A DNA stretch of 5,618 nt from Clostridiales bacterium UBA1246 (GTDB taxonomy: Bacteria > Bacillota > Clostridia > Oscillospirales > Oscillospiraceae): positions 11,372 through 16,989 of the forward strand of contig DBWE01000217.1 in the NCBI GenBank assembly GCA_002308315.1, read 5' to 3'. The notes beneath the pieces were generated by a model that saw only the letters and a list, made by a program, of their open reading frames with translations, had not been told where the DNA came from and did not search any database. Made by a program: the position numbers and the translations under genes. Positions 1-5,618 of the stretch are shown here, one piece after another (the stretch's first letter is position 1; every line of letters starts with the position of its first letter).

Positions 1-849
1 AGAGCTCGCGTAGCCGTAAAAGGCGCAGCTGCGGACCGTGCCGCTGTAAGCGGCGGGCGAAGCCGATACGTGGTCCGTACCTTTTGCGTTCCACGTAAAA
101 TGAGCTCCCTCGTCCACCTGCTCCGCCGCGTTGTAGCCGACGATACCGCCCGCGCGGCGGTAGGCGTTGTATACGGTCGCGCTGCTCCAGCAGGCCTCCA
201 CAGTGCCGTAGTTGGAGCCGACTATGCCGCCGGTGCCGCGGGTGCCCCCGCCGCCGTTGGCGCTGACCGTGCCGGAGCTCGCGCAGTATGCCACCGTGCC
301 GAAGTTTATTCCGCATATCGCGCCGCCCTGACGGTAGGTGTTTATCTCCCCGTCAACGAAAAGGTTCTTTACGGTGCCGAAATTAAGTCCTACAAGACCG
401 TTTCCGGCGTTATACCTTCCGCTCCCGGTCGTGTATTCCTCTCCGCCTGTGTACAGGCCGGTCACGCTGTGGCCGCAGCCGTCAAGCACGCCGAAAAAGG
501 CGGTCTTGACGTCAAGGTCGCCCAGAGTCGTATCCAGCCGGCCTATCGGGCTCCAGGGCCCGGCCTGTCCGCCGAGATCGATATCCGCGGTGAGGAAGAA
601 GGTAAAGCCCTCTCCCGTATGCCCGGCGTTGATCCAGTCCGCCAGCGCGCGCAGCTCCGCTGCCGAGCCCACGCTGTATGCGCCCGCCGCGGTCTTCGTC
701 CCGGCGGCGAGCCCGGTCACCGTGCCGTCGGGCGTATAGTCCGCCTGCACGGGAGCCGCGGCCGCGCTCAGCTCAAAAGCCGGAAACAGCGAAAGGACAA
801 AAATCAGCGAGATAAGAAGGGATAAGCCCTTCCTTGTCCGTTCCTTCAA
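1..849 (-). CDS. GLUG-repeat exported surface protein, N-terminal part (truncated by window edge)
   Basis: The minus strand is open from a TTG at 849-847 to the window edge: 283 codons with no stop, so the C-terminus lies outside. TTG is chosen because AGGGGG sits 7 nt upstream; an ATG further upstream is in another frame. Residues 1-32 form a signal peptide: basic KERTRK, a hydrophobic core near 9-25, then a small-residue stretch SAAAAPVQA where cleavage is likely. Residues 58-134 resemble the region that usually precedes GLUG repeats (LTADIDLGG, W99-SPIG, GVLDGCGHSVTGLY). GLUG-type repeats follow: GLVGLNFGTV (151-160), GAICGINFGTV (176-186), GGIVGSNYGTV (207-217) and GGIVGYN (234-240), with Cys 189, 220 and 275 at matching places in successive repeats. 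Such proteins are secreted or cell-wall associated and thought to act in adhesion or surface display. No anchor is visible because the C-terminus is missing. The family is clear; the function is not. Confidence 0.88.
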   Translation of the reverse strand, partial: MKERTRKGLSLLISLIFVLSLFPAFELSAAAAPVQADYTPDGTVTGLAAGTKTAAGAYSVGSAAELRALADWINAGHTGEGFTFFLTADIDLGGQAGPWSPIGRLDTTLGDLDVKTAFFGVLDGCGHSVTGLYTGGEEYTTGSGRYNAGNGLVGLNFGTVKNLFVDGEINTYRQGGAICGINFGTVAYCASSGTVSANGGGGTRGTGGIVGSNYGTVEACWSSATVYNAYRRAGGIVGYNAAEQVDEGAHFTWNAKGTDHVSASPAAYSGTVRSCAFYGYASS

Positions 850-856
850 AACAAAT

Positions 857-862
857 CCCCCT
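857..862 (-). promoter_or_regulatory. Shine-Dalgarno that fixes the TTG start of the surface protein
   Basis: On the minus strand AGGGGG is followed by a 7-nt spacer and then TTG (849-847). No ATG or GTG in the same frame has comparable spacing, so this site decides the start codon. Confidence 0.75.
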
Positions 863-864
863 TC

Positions 865-902
865 CGGTCTCTTCCCCGCGCATAAAAAGCGCCGGGAGAC
901 CG
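865..902 (-). promoter_or_regulatory. Leader hairpin beside the Shine-Dalgarno of the surface protein gene
   Basis: In the minus-strand transcript CGGTCTC (902-896) pairs with GAGACCG (871-865). An inner GCGC/GCGC stem closes a 7-nt A/U-only loop, with an internal asymmetry between the two stems. The predicted 5' leader (about 914 to 850) contains the whole structure, and its 3' foot lies 2 nt from the AAGGGGG ribosome binding sequence. It could stabilise the mRNA or modulate initiation. No U-tract follows, so it is not a terminator. The pairing is seen directly; the role is inferred. Confidence 0.5.
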
Positions 903-903
903 T

Positions 904-959
904 ATTATTATTCGCATTCAAGAATAACATCATTATTATTCTTTGTCAAGGATAATATG
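904..959. repeat. Two tandem 28-bp imperfect direct repeats, each holding an inverted repeat
   Basis: Units 904-931 and 932-959 match at 21 of 28 positions, including an identical ATTATTATTC start and TCAAG core. Each carries TTATTC-N8-GRATAA: TTATTC 908-913 with GAATAA 922-927, and TTATTC 936-941 with GGATAA 950-955. The first overlaps the -10 and the second contains the -35 of the minus-strand promoter, the placement expected of operators for a dimeric repressor. The binding protein is unknown. Confidence 0.55.
921..949 (-). promoter_or_regulatory. Sigma-70-type promoter of the surface protein gene
   Basis: The minus strand reads TTGACA (949-944), a 17-bp spacer, then TATTCT (926-921). The -35 is a perfect consensus and the -10 matches 4 of 6. 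Transcription would start near 914, giving a leader of about 65 nt before the TTG codon. The whole promoter sits inside two tandem inverted repeats, suggesting regulation. Confidence 0.7.
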
Positions 960-1016
960 TGCGGCAAAACCCTCAAATACGTACGGGCTTCTTTCGCCGG
1001 CCCTGTTAAAATTGTC

Positions 1017-1046
1017 TTGCGCCGGGCCGCGGGATGCCTGTATAAT
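1017..1046 (+). promoter_or_regulatory. Sigma-70-type promoter of the glycoside hydrolase gene
   Basis: A perfect -10 TATAAT (1041-1046) is preceded by TTGCGC (1017-1022) with an 18-bp spacer. The -35 is only half-matching. Transcription would start near 1053, leaving a leader of about 40 nt before the ATG at 1092. The -10 lies inside a palindrome (see the operator-like dyad at 1038-1055). Confidence 0.6.
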
Positions 1047-1055
1047 ACAGTTGTA
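1038..1055. promoter_or_regulatory. Operator-like dyads over the -10 of the hydrolase gene
   Basis: CTGTATAATACAG (1038-1050) is a perfect palindrome around a central A and contains the -10. It overlaps a second perfect dyad, TACA-GT-TGTA (1046-1055). The TACAnnTGTA form is the known core recognised by CopY/BlaI/MecI-type winged-helix repressors. Assigning it to that family here is inference, as no such regulator gene is in the window. Confidence 0.4.
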
Positions 1056-1078
1056 TACTATCCATAAAACTTACGTAC

Positions 1079-1083
1079 GGAGG
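1079..1083 (+). promoter_or_regulatory. Shine-Dalgarno selecting ATG 1092 over TTG 1086
   Basis: GGAGG lies 8 nt before ATG 1092 but only 2 nt before the in-frame TTG at 1086. Normal spacing therefore supports the ATG, shortening the longest possible reading by two residues. Confidence 0.75.
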
Positions 1084-1091
1084 CATTGCGG

Positions 1092-2873
1092 ATGAGCGGA
1101 CAGGATATCTTTTTTCGTGACGTGGAGCAGTTTTACAACATAAACGGCAACATCTTCAAGCGCCGCGGTGCGTGGTTCGCGCTTATGTGCCGCGACAACG
1201 CCTACGGCCGGACCGAGCTGAGTCTGGTCACCCTGCGCGGCGGCAGCGTAAGGGCGAAGGACGGCAATACCCTTATCGGCATCGTCCCCACCTTTGAGGG
1301 CCGGAGGCTCCCCTTCGTGGTAAAGTCCGAGCCGGATCAGATCACCCTGCTTACCCGCAGGGGCAGCGTGCGCATGACCTTCGCTTCTCCCACTATGATA
1401 GTCGCCGAGGGCGACAGGGGCATGGGGCTGCGAATGGACAAGACCATGGAGCAGCACGAGGTGGTCAAGCCGAGGAAGGACGGAGCGTGGGAGGCGGACT
1501 TCCGCTGGACCTGCTCGGTAATATTCAAGGGCGTCGGAGGCTCGTCCTTCGGCTTTGAGGGCGCCTGGGACTGGGACAAGCTGTCCAGCGCCGAGATAAA
1601 GGGCGTCACCCGCCCCGCTCCCGACGGCAGATTCACTCTTATCATGGAGGAATTCACTCACGCCGGCATGGTCAGGGACAGCTACCCCTCCTATGAACAG
1701 GCGCGGGCGGACATGCGCGCCGATTGGGAGAGCTTCTTCGCGGGCATGCCGAAATTCATCGAGCCCTACGAAAGGGCGCGGGCCGAGGCGGAATACACCC
1801 TGTGGTCCTACCTGATCGATCCCACCGGCACGGTGACGCATAAAATGATAGTCATGATAGGCACGGAGATAGCCTCCCAGTGGCAGATGTGTCAGAACGC
1901 CGTGGCTTTGCAGGAGCACATGGACATAGCCATGGATCTGCTGCTCAGCCCGCTGGACCGGGTAAGCCCGCTCGGACAGTTCTCCGATCTTTACAACGAC
2001 GCGACCGTCGTGACCCAGTTCGTCAAGCCGCCCATGCACGGCTGGGCGATAAAGCAGATAATGAAGCGCCACGACCTGCTCAAAGAGGCCGGGCGCGAAA
2101 AGACGGAGACCCTTTATCAGGCCGTGGGCCGCTGGGGCAACTGGTTCATGGACTACCGCGACGAGGACGGGGACGGCCTGCCCTCGTTCGAGCACGGCGA
2201 CGAGACCGGTTTTGACGACTGCACGCTGTTCACGGACCATATGCAGATGACCACTCCCGACCTCAGCGCCTATCTGGTGCTGCTGTTCGAGGCCGAGGGC
2301 GACCTTGCCTCCCTGCTCGGCAGGCCCGCCGACGAGATCAAAGCCTGGTACGACAGATCCCGGGCGCTGCTTGACCGCATGATAGAGAAAATGTGGGACG
2401 GAGAGCATTTCGTCGGCATCGTTCCCTATACGGGCGAGAAGCTGTTCTCCTCGTCGTTCATCCACTATCTCCCCATCATCCTCGGAGACAGGCTCCCCGC
2501 CGACATCGTGGACAAGCTCGCGCACGATCTCACCGTCGAGGGCGAGTTCCTCACCCCCTACGGCATCGCCACCGAGCGCCTTGACAGCGATCTTCTCAAC
2601 GTCACGGGAATGTCGATCTCGAGAGGCAACATAGTGCCCCCTGGCATGATATACATCTGCACCGGTCTTTTCGAGTCCCGCCGCAGGGACGCCGGGCGGC
2701 TGATAGCGGAGCGCTACTGCACCGCGCTCATGCAGCAGGGCATGCCCTTCCTTATCAATCCCATTGCGGGCAACACCGCCGGATATCACGGCGGCAGCTG
2801 GCCCGCGTGCGCCTATACGATAATCTGCCGTCTGCTCAGCGAGGACGCCGCATCCGCGGCAAACGAGGCATAA
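1092..2873 (+). CDS. GH63/trehalase-like (alpha/alpha)6-barrel glycoside hydrolase, cytoplasmic
   Basis: This 593-residue protein has no signal peptide or membrane segment, so it is probably intracellular and would act on imported oligosaccharides or a compatible-solute glycoside. Residues 1 to about 225 look like an N-terminal beta-rich domain and about 230-590 a helical (alpha/alpha)6 catalytic domain. The best signature is DEDGDGLPSFEHGDETGFDDC (357-377), matching the D-x-D-G-L...HG-x-E-[ST]-G-x-D motif of GH63 and related clan GH-G enzymes; D375 is the likely general acid. Further matches are RW-GNWF before it, SRGNIVPP in the last third and NPIAG...GGSWPACA (556-573). GH63 enzymes usually have Glu a few residues before that NP (E-x-x-[DN]-P); here the segment reads MPFLINP, with F553 at that place. 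The usual Trp before RG is also missing. Family placement is fairly secure. Substrate is unknown, and catalysis may be altered. The gene has its own promoter and terminator, hence probably monocistronic. Confidence 0.72.
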   Translation: MSGQDIFFRDVEQFYNINGNIFKRRGAWFALMCRDNAYGRTELSLVTLRGGSVRAKDGNTLIGIVPTFEGRRLPFVVKSEPDQITLLTRRGSVRMTFASPTMIVAEGDRGMGLRMDKTMEQHEVVKPRKDGAWEADFRWTCSVIFKGVGGSSFGFEGAWDWDKLSSAEIKGVTRPAPDGRFTLIMEEFTHAGMVRDSYPSYEQARADMRADWESFFAGMPKFIEPYERARAEAEYTLWSYLIDPTGTVTHKMIVMIGTEIASQWQMCQNAVALQEHMDIAMDLLLSPLDRVSPLGQFSDLYNDATVVTQFVKPPMHGWAIKQIMKRHDLLKEAGREKTETLYQAVGRWGNWFMDYRDEDGDGLPSFEHGDETGFDDCTLFTDHMQMTTPDLSAYLVLLFEAEGDLASLLGRPADEIKAWYDRSRALLDRMIEKMWDGEHFVGIVPYTGEKLFSSSFIHYLPIILGDRLPADIVDKLAHDLTVEGEFLTPYGIATERLDSDLLNVTGMSISRGNIVPPGMIYICTGLFESRRRDAGRLIAERYCTALMQQGMPFLINPIAGNTAGYHGGSWPACAYTIICRLLSEDAASAANEA

Positions 2874-2949
2874 TCGATCTTCTGCGCCTTCGATCCCGGG
2901 ACCTCGGAGCCGGCGCAGACCTCCGGACGCATGACGGAAGCTTTCAACA

Positions 2950-2979
2950 AAACGGAAGCGCGGCTCCGCGCTTCCGTTT
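2950..2979 (+). terminator. Hairpin terminator after the hydrolase gene
   Basis: A perfect 14-bp inverted repeat, AAACGGAAGCGCGG (2950-2963) and CCGCGCTTCCGTTT (2966-2979), flanks CT (a GCTC tetraloop with 13 pairs). The U-tract is short, mostly the TTT closing the stem followed by CATATACTTT, but stem strength and position 76 nt past the stop support termination. The 258-nt gap to the next gene otherwise holds only the kinase promoter. Confidence 0.75.
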
Positions 2980-3037
2980 CATATACTTTGGCCGAAAGTT
3001 ATTGTCGGATGTTTGATTTTTTTGTTTGGGATGTGAC

Positions 3038-3066
3038 TTGATTATTGCTTTTATTTACTGTATTAT
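3038..3066 (+). promoter_or_regulatory. Sigma-70-type promoter of the hybrid kinase gene
   Basis: TTGATT (3038-3043), a 17-bp spacer and TATTAT (3061-3066) match consensus at 4 and 5 of 6 positions. The flanking sequence from about 3000 to 3110 is strongly AT-rich compared with the genes, with a T-rich stretch at 3012-3024 that could act as an UP element. Transcription would start near 3073, giving a leader of about 59 nt. Confidence 0.6.
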
Positions 3067-3072
3067 TACAGT
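3057..3072. promoter_or_regulatory. Operator-like dyad over the -10 of the kinase gene
   Basis: ACTGTA (3057-3062) and TACAGT (3067-3072) form a perfect 6-bp inverted repeat separated by TTAT. The -10 hexamer lies inside it. The arms share CTGTA/TACAG with the dyad on the hydrolase promoter, where the spacer is 3 bp instead of 4. A common repressor is possible; this is inference. Confidence 0.4.
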
Positions 3073-3114
3073 GAAGAATTGCAGCGCGGATATATGATCG
3101 TATTATCTTTTTCG

Positions 3115-3120
3115 AAGGGA
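3115..3120 (+). promoter_or_regulatory. Weakly spaced Shine-Dalgarno of the kinase gene
   Basis: AAGGGA lies 11 nt before ATG 3132, longer than the usual 5-9. An out-of-frame ATG at 3121 directly abuts it and opens a reading frame of only 14 codons, which overlaps the true start. No better in-frame start is seen, so translation may be modest. Confidence 0.5.
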
Positions 3121-3131
3121 ATGAGCGCTTC

Positions 3132-5486
3132 ATGGCCCCGAAAAAAAGTCTTTCCGGCAAGATAATAATAATGGTGGAGCTGATACTGCTCATATCCGGC
3201 GTCCTTTTCTGCACGGTCTCGGTATACAGGACGAGGGGAGCCATCGTAAAATCAATCCGGCAGCGCATGCTGGATATAGTCAACTGCGCCGCAGGCTCGG
3301 TCAACGGCGATATGCTCGGGGGCCTGTCCGCGGAGGACGCGGGCAGCAGAGAATACAAAGCCGTTTACGACGCGCTCGTCGTCTTCCGCGACAACGCGGA
3401 GCTTGATTACGTTTACGCCATAAAGGACGAGGGGAACGGGAAATTCACCTTCACGGTGGACCCGGACCCGGATACTCCGGCGGCTTTCGGCGACCCCGTG
3501 GAATACACCGAGGCGCTTGAGCGCGCCGGAAGAGGCACGCCGTCGGTGGACGAATATCCGTACACGGACTCATGGGGCCGTTTTTACAGCGCTTACAGCC
3601 CGGTGTTCGACTCCTCCGGCAGGGTGGCCGGAATAATCGCGGCGGACTTTTCCGTGGACTGGTTCGAGGAGCAGCTGTCGGCGCAGACGCGCTCCACCGT
3701 GGTCAGCCATGCCGTAATACTCTTTCTGATACTCCTCGTGGCGGCTTTCCTTTCTCTCGTCACGGTTCGTCCCTTCGTGCGTATGCAGGAGGAGCTGCTG
3801 AAGGAAAAGATCAGCGCCGAGAGCGCCAACCGCGCCAAAAGCGACTTTCTCGCCAACATGTCTCACGAGATACGAACGCCGATAAACGCCGTGCTCGGAA
3901 TGAACAAAATGATAGTGCGGGAAAGCGCGAAGGGACGGGAGCTGTCCGCGGAGGACGTCGCCTCCGCACGGGCGGCGTTCGAGAGCATAGGTCTGTATGC
4001 GCGCGATATCGAGAGCGCGGGGAGCAGTCTGCTCGCCATAGTCAACGACATCCTCGATTTTTCCAGGATAGAGTCCGGACACATGAACGTCTCCGAGGCG
4101 CCCTACCAGCTCAGTTCCGTGCTCAACGACGTCAGCAGCATGATCCTTTTCAGAGCGCGGGACAAGGGCCTTGATTTCACCGTCGACGTGGACGAGTCTC
4201 TTCCCGAGCATCTTTTCGGCGACGAGGTGCGCGTCCGGCAGATACTCACCAACATCCTCGGCAACGCCGTCAAGTATACCGACGAGGGCAGTGTAAAAAT
4301 GTCCGTCCGCGCGGACGGCGGGAACCGCGTCCCGGGACAGCCGATCCGCCTGACGGCGGTGATAAGCGACACGGGCATAGGCATAAGGCCGGAGGACCGC
4401 GAAAAGCTGTTCACCAAATTCGAGCGCCTGGAAATGCAGCGCAACAGCACCGTCGAGGGCACCGGGCTCGGCCTGGCGATCACCGGTCATCTTCTCAAGA
4501 TGATGGGCGGCGAGATCGGCGTGGAGAGCGAATACGGCAAGGGCAGCGTCTTTACCGTCACCATTCCTCAGAAGCTCCTTTCCGACGAGCCGGTGGGAGA
4601 CTTCCAAAAGCGGTTTGAAGAAAACCTGCGGGAAACGAAGCCCTTCCGCGAGTCTTTCCGCGCGCCCGACGCACGCATCCTTATCGTGGACGACACGAAA
4701 ATGAATCTGACGGTGGCCGAAGGGCTGCTGAAAAACACCGCCATGCGCATAGATACGGCGGACAGCGGAGCAAAAGCCGTCAAAATGGCCTCGGAGCGCG
4801 CCTACGACGTTATCCTTATGGATCAGCGTATGCCGGAAACGGACGGCACGGAGGCGCTGCGCCGCATACGCGCCGACGCGGAAAGCCCGAACAGGGAGAC
4901 CCCCGTCATCTGCCTGACGGCCGACGCCGTGACCGGAGCGAGAGAGCGGTACCTGGCCTCCGGCTTTGACGACTATCTCTCAAAGCCGATAGATATCCGC
5001 GCCCTTGAAGAGCTGCTGATGAAATACCTGCCCGCCGACAAGGTGGAAGCCGTACGGGACGACGATACGCTCCTCCCGCCGTCGGACGCTCCCGAAGCGG
5101 ATGTTTTCGCGCCGCTGTACAAAGCCGGGATCGATCCTCAGGCCGGCCTCGCGTACTGCCGCGGCGACAAGGGCTTATATCTCTCCGTTCTGGCGCAGTT
5201 TGAAAGCGAAGCGAGGGACAAGACCAACGCCCTGCACCGCCTTCTGAGCGCGGAGGACTGGCCCGGCTACGCGACGGCGGTACACGCGCTCAAGAGCTCG
5301 TCGAAGACGGTAGGCGCTTCGCAGCTGTCCGAACGCGCGGAGGAAATGGAAAAGGCCGCAAACGAAGGGGACGCCGCCGCGATACGCCGCGGCCATGCCG
5401 CGCTGTCGGATATGTACGTCTCGGTCGCCGCGGCGATACGCTCCGTCGTGCCGGAGACGGCCCCTGCCGAAAGCAAGCGCATGTGA
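3132..5486 (+). CDS. Membrane-bound hybrid sensor histidine kinase (Cache-like sensor, HisKA, HATPase, REC, HPt)
   Basis: This 784-residue protein carries a complete intramolecular phosphorelay. Membrane helices at about 11-32 and 190-212 flank an extracytoplasmic sensor that looks like a Cache/PDC fold (YVYAIKDEG; YSAYSPVFDSSGRVAG). No HAMP domain is evident, only a charged, probably helical linker (213-235). HisKA holds H245 in MSHEIRTP. HATPase motifs are N378 (N box), DTGIGI from D413 (G1), FTKFERL (F) and GTGLGL from G443 (G2). The receiver has D520/D521, phosphoacceptor D564 in LMDQRMP, T596 and K618. The C-terminal HPt has H718 in VHALKSSSKTVG. The phosphate path would be H245 to D564 to H718 and then to a separate response regulator not in the window. 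HisKA is about 16-20 residues longer than usual between its helices (about 266-285). ATG 3132 follows AAGGGA by 11 nt; an ATG at 3121 is out of frame and stops quickly. Signal and output are unknown. Confidence 0.93.
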   Translation: MAPKKSLSGKIIIMVELILLISGVLFCTVSVYRTRGAIVKSIRQRMLDIVNCAAGSVNGDMLGGLSAEDAGSREYKAVYDALVVFRDNAELDYVYAIKDEGNGKFTFTVDPDPDTPAAFGDPVEYTEALERAGRGTPSVDEYPYTDSWGRFYSAYSPVFDSSGRVAGIIAADFSVDWFEEQLSAQTRSTVVSHAVILFLILLVAAFLSLVTVRPFVRMQEELLKEKISAESANRAKSDFLANMSHEIRTPINAVLGMNKMIVRESAKGRELSAEDVASARAAFESIGLYARDIESAGSSLLAIVNDILDFSRIESGHMNVSEAPYQLSSVLNDVSSMILFRARDKGLDFTVDVDESLPEHLFGDEVRVRQILTNILGNAVKYTDEGSVKMSVRADGGNRVPGQPIRLTAVISDTGIGIRPEDREKLFTKFERLEMQRNSTVEGTGLGLAITGHLLKMMGGEIGVESEYGKGSVFTVTIPQKLLSDEPVGDFQKRFEENLRETKPFRESFRAPDARILIVDDTKMNLTVAEGLLKNTAMRIDTADSGAKAVKMASERAYDVILMDQRMPETDGTEALRRIRADAESPNRETPVICLTADAVTGARERYLASGFDDYLSKPIDIRALEELLMKYLPADKVEAVRDDDTLLPPSDAPEADVFAPLYKAGIDPQAGLAYCRGDKGLYLSVLAQFESEARDKTNALHRLLSAEDWPGYATAVHALKSSSKTVGASQLSERAEEMEKAANEGDAAAIRRGHAALSDMYVSVAAAIRSVVPETAPAESKRM

Positions 5487-5536
5487 CCGGATCTGCCGCG
5501 GAGGACGGCGGACGGTAAGGACGAAAACGAAAAATG

Positions 5537-5557
5537 GGCGCGTTGCAAAATAGCGCC
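5537..5557. repeat. Short inverted repeat between the kinase stop and terminator
   Basis: GGCGC (5537-5541) and GCGCC (5553-5557) flank an 11-nt AT-rich loop. It is a weak hairpin in the 3' untranslated region, perhaps part of a dispersed intergenic element, but nothing in the window confirms that. Confidence 0.25.
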
Positions 5558-5566
5558 GAATGACAA

Positions 5567-5606
5567 AAGCACCAGTCGAGTCCCAAAAAGGACTTGGCTG
5601 GTGCTT
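5567..5606 (+). terminator. Hairpin terminator after the hybrid kinase gene
   Basis: A 17-bp stem pairs 5567-5583 with 5590-5606, with two G-U wobbles when read as plus-strand RNA, and a CAAAAA loop. The outer nine pairs (AAGCACCAG with CTGGTGCTT) are perfect. A T-rich but interrupted tract (CTGTTTGCGTT) follows. It lies 80 nt past the stop codon and probably ends the kinase transcript. An A-run upstream may let it work for minus-strand transcripts arriving from beyond the window. Confidence 0.7.
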
Positions 5607-5618
5607 CTGTTTGCGTTA

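Noticed and set aside
70..825. A 251-codon plus-strand reading frame (and a 133-codon one at 338-739) opposite the surface protein
   Set aside because: The minus strand encodes a clear signal peptide and GLUG repeats. The plus-strand readings are Ala/Arg/Pro-rich, match no family and lack ribosome binding sites.
918..942. Iron-responsive Fur-type box in the AT-rich surface-gene promoter
   Set aside because: Only one hexamer fits well (AATAAT); the following ones diverge. The TTATTC-N8-GRATAA dyad explains the sequence better.
834..1067. A 77-codon plus-strand reading frame across the divergent intergenic region
   Set aside because: It spans the leader hairpin and both promoters, has no ribosome binding site and has no protein-like composition.
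1071..2789. A 572-codon minus-strand reading frame opposite the hydrolase
   Set aside because: It is a GC-rich antisense shadow rich in His, Gly and Val with no recognisable domain. The plus strand carries the GH63-like motifs and a good promoter, ribosome binding site and terminator.
3025..3050. Possible sigma-54 promoter (TTGGGATG ... TTGCTT) before the kinase
   Set aside because: The GG and GC elements are too far apart for a -24/-12 promoter. The sigma-70-type TTGATT-17-TATTAT fits better.
3570..4607. A 345-codon minus-strand reading frame opposite the kinase
   Set aside because: It is antisense to invariant kinase motifs (H, N, G1, F and G2 boxes), so its openness follows from codon bias. 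No start signals or family features are seen.
5290..5586. Minus-strand small frames running from the kinase terminator into the HPt domain
   Set aside because: They start inside the terminator stem, lack a ribosome binding site and are antisense to the HPt coding region.

Overview
The window holds three protein-coding genes, each with its own transcription signals. It looks like a bacterial chromosome from a GC-rich member of the Firmicutes (Clostridia, Oscillospiraceae-like). The grounds for this are GGAGG/AGGGGG ribosome binding sites, GC-rich genes with frequent ATA isoleucine codons, AT-rich promoter islands, and Clostridia-style protein families (a GLUG-repeat surface protein and a HisKA-HATPase-REC-HPt hybrid kinase). 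The taxonomic call is inference.

Bases 1-849 (minus strand) encode the N-terminal 283 residues of an exported GLUG-repeat surface protein that runs off the left edge. It starts at a TTG with a strong Shine-Dalgarno. Its leader contains a hairpin, and its sigma-70-type promoter (TTGACA-17-TATTCT) is covered by two tandem copies of an inverted repeat.

Bases 850-1091 form a divergent intergenic region. Its right half carries the promoter of the second gene (1092-2873, plus strand), a cytoplasmic (alpha/alpha)6-barrel glycoside hydrolase related to GH63/trehalase-type enzymes. The general-acid region is recognisable, but the usual C-terminal catalytic glutamate appears to be replaced. The gene ends at a strong hairpin terminator (about 2950-2979).

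After an AT-rich promoter region, bases 3132-5486 encode a membrane-bound hybrid sensor histidine kinase. It has an extracytoplasmic Cache-like sensor, two membrane helices, HisKA, HATPase, a receiver and an HPt domain. A hairpin terminator follows at 5567-5606.

No pathway link between the three genes is proven. The -10 elements of the hydrolase and kinase genes both lie inside a similar CTGTA/TACAG dyad, which hints at a shared repressor. I saw no RNA genes, CRISPR array or transposase. The most unusual items are the tandem operator-like dyads on the surface-protein promoter, the shared -10 dyads, and the altered active site of the hydrolase.
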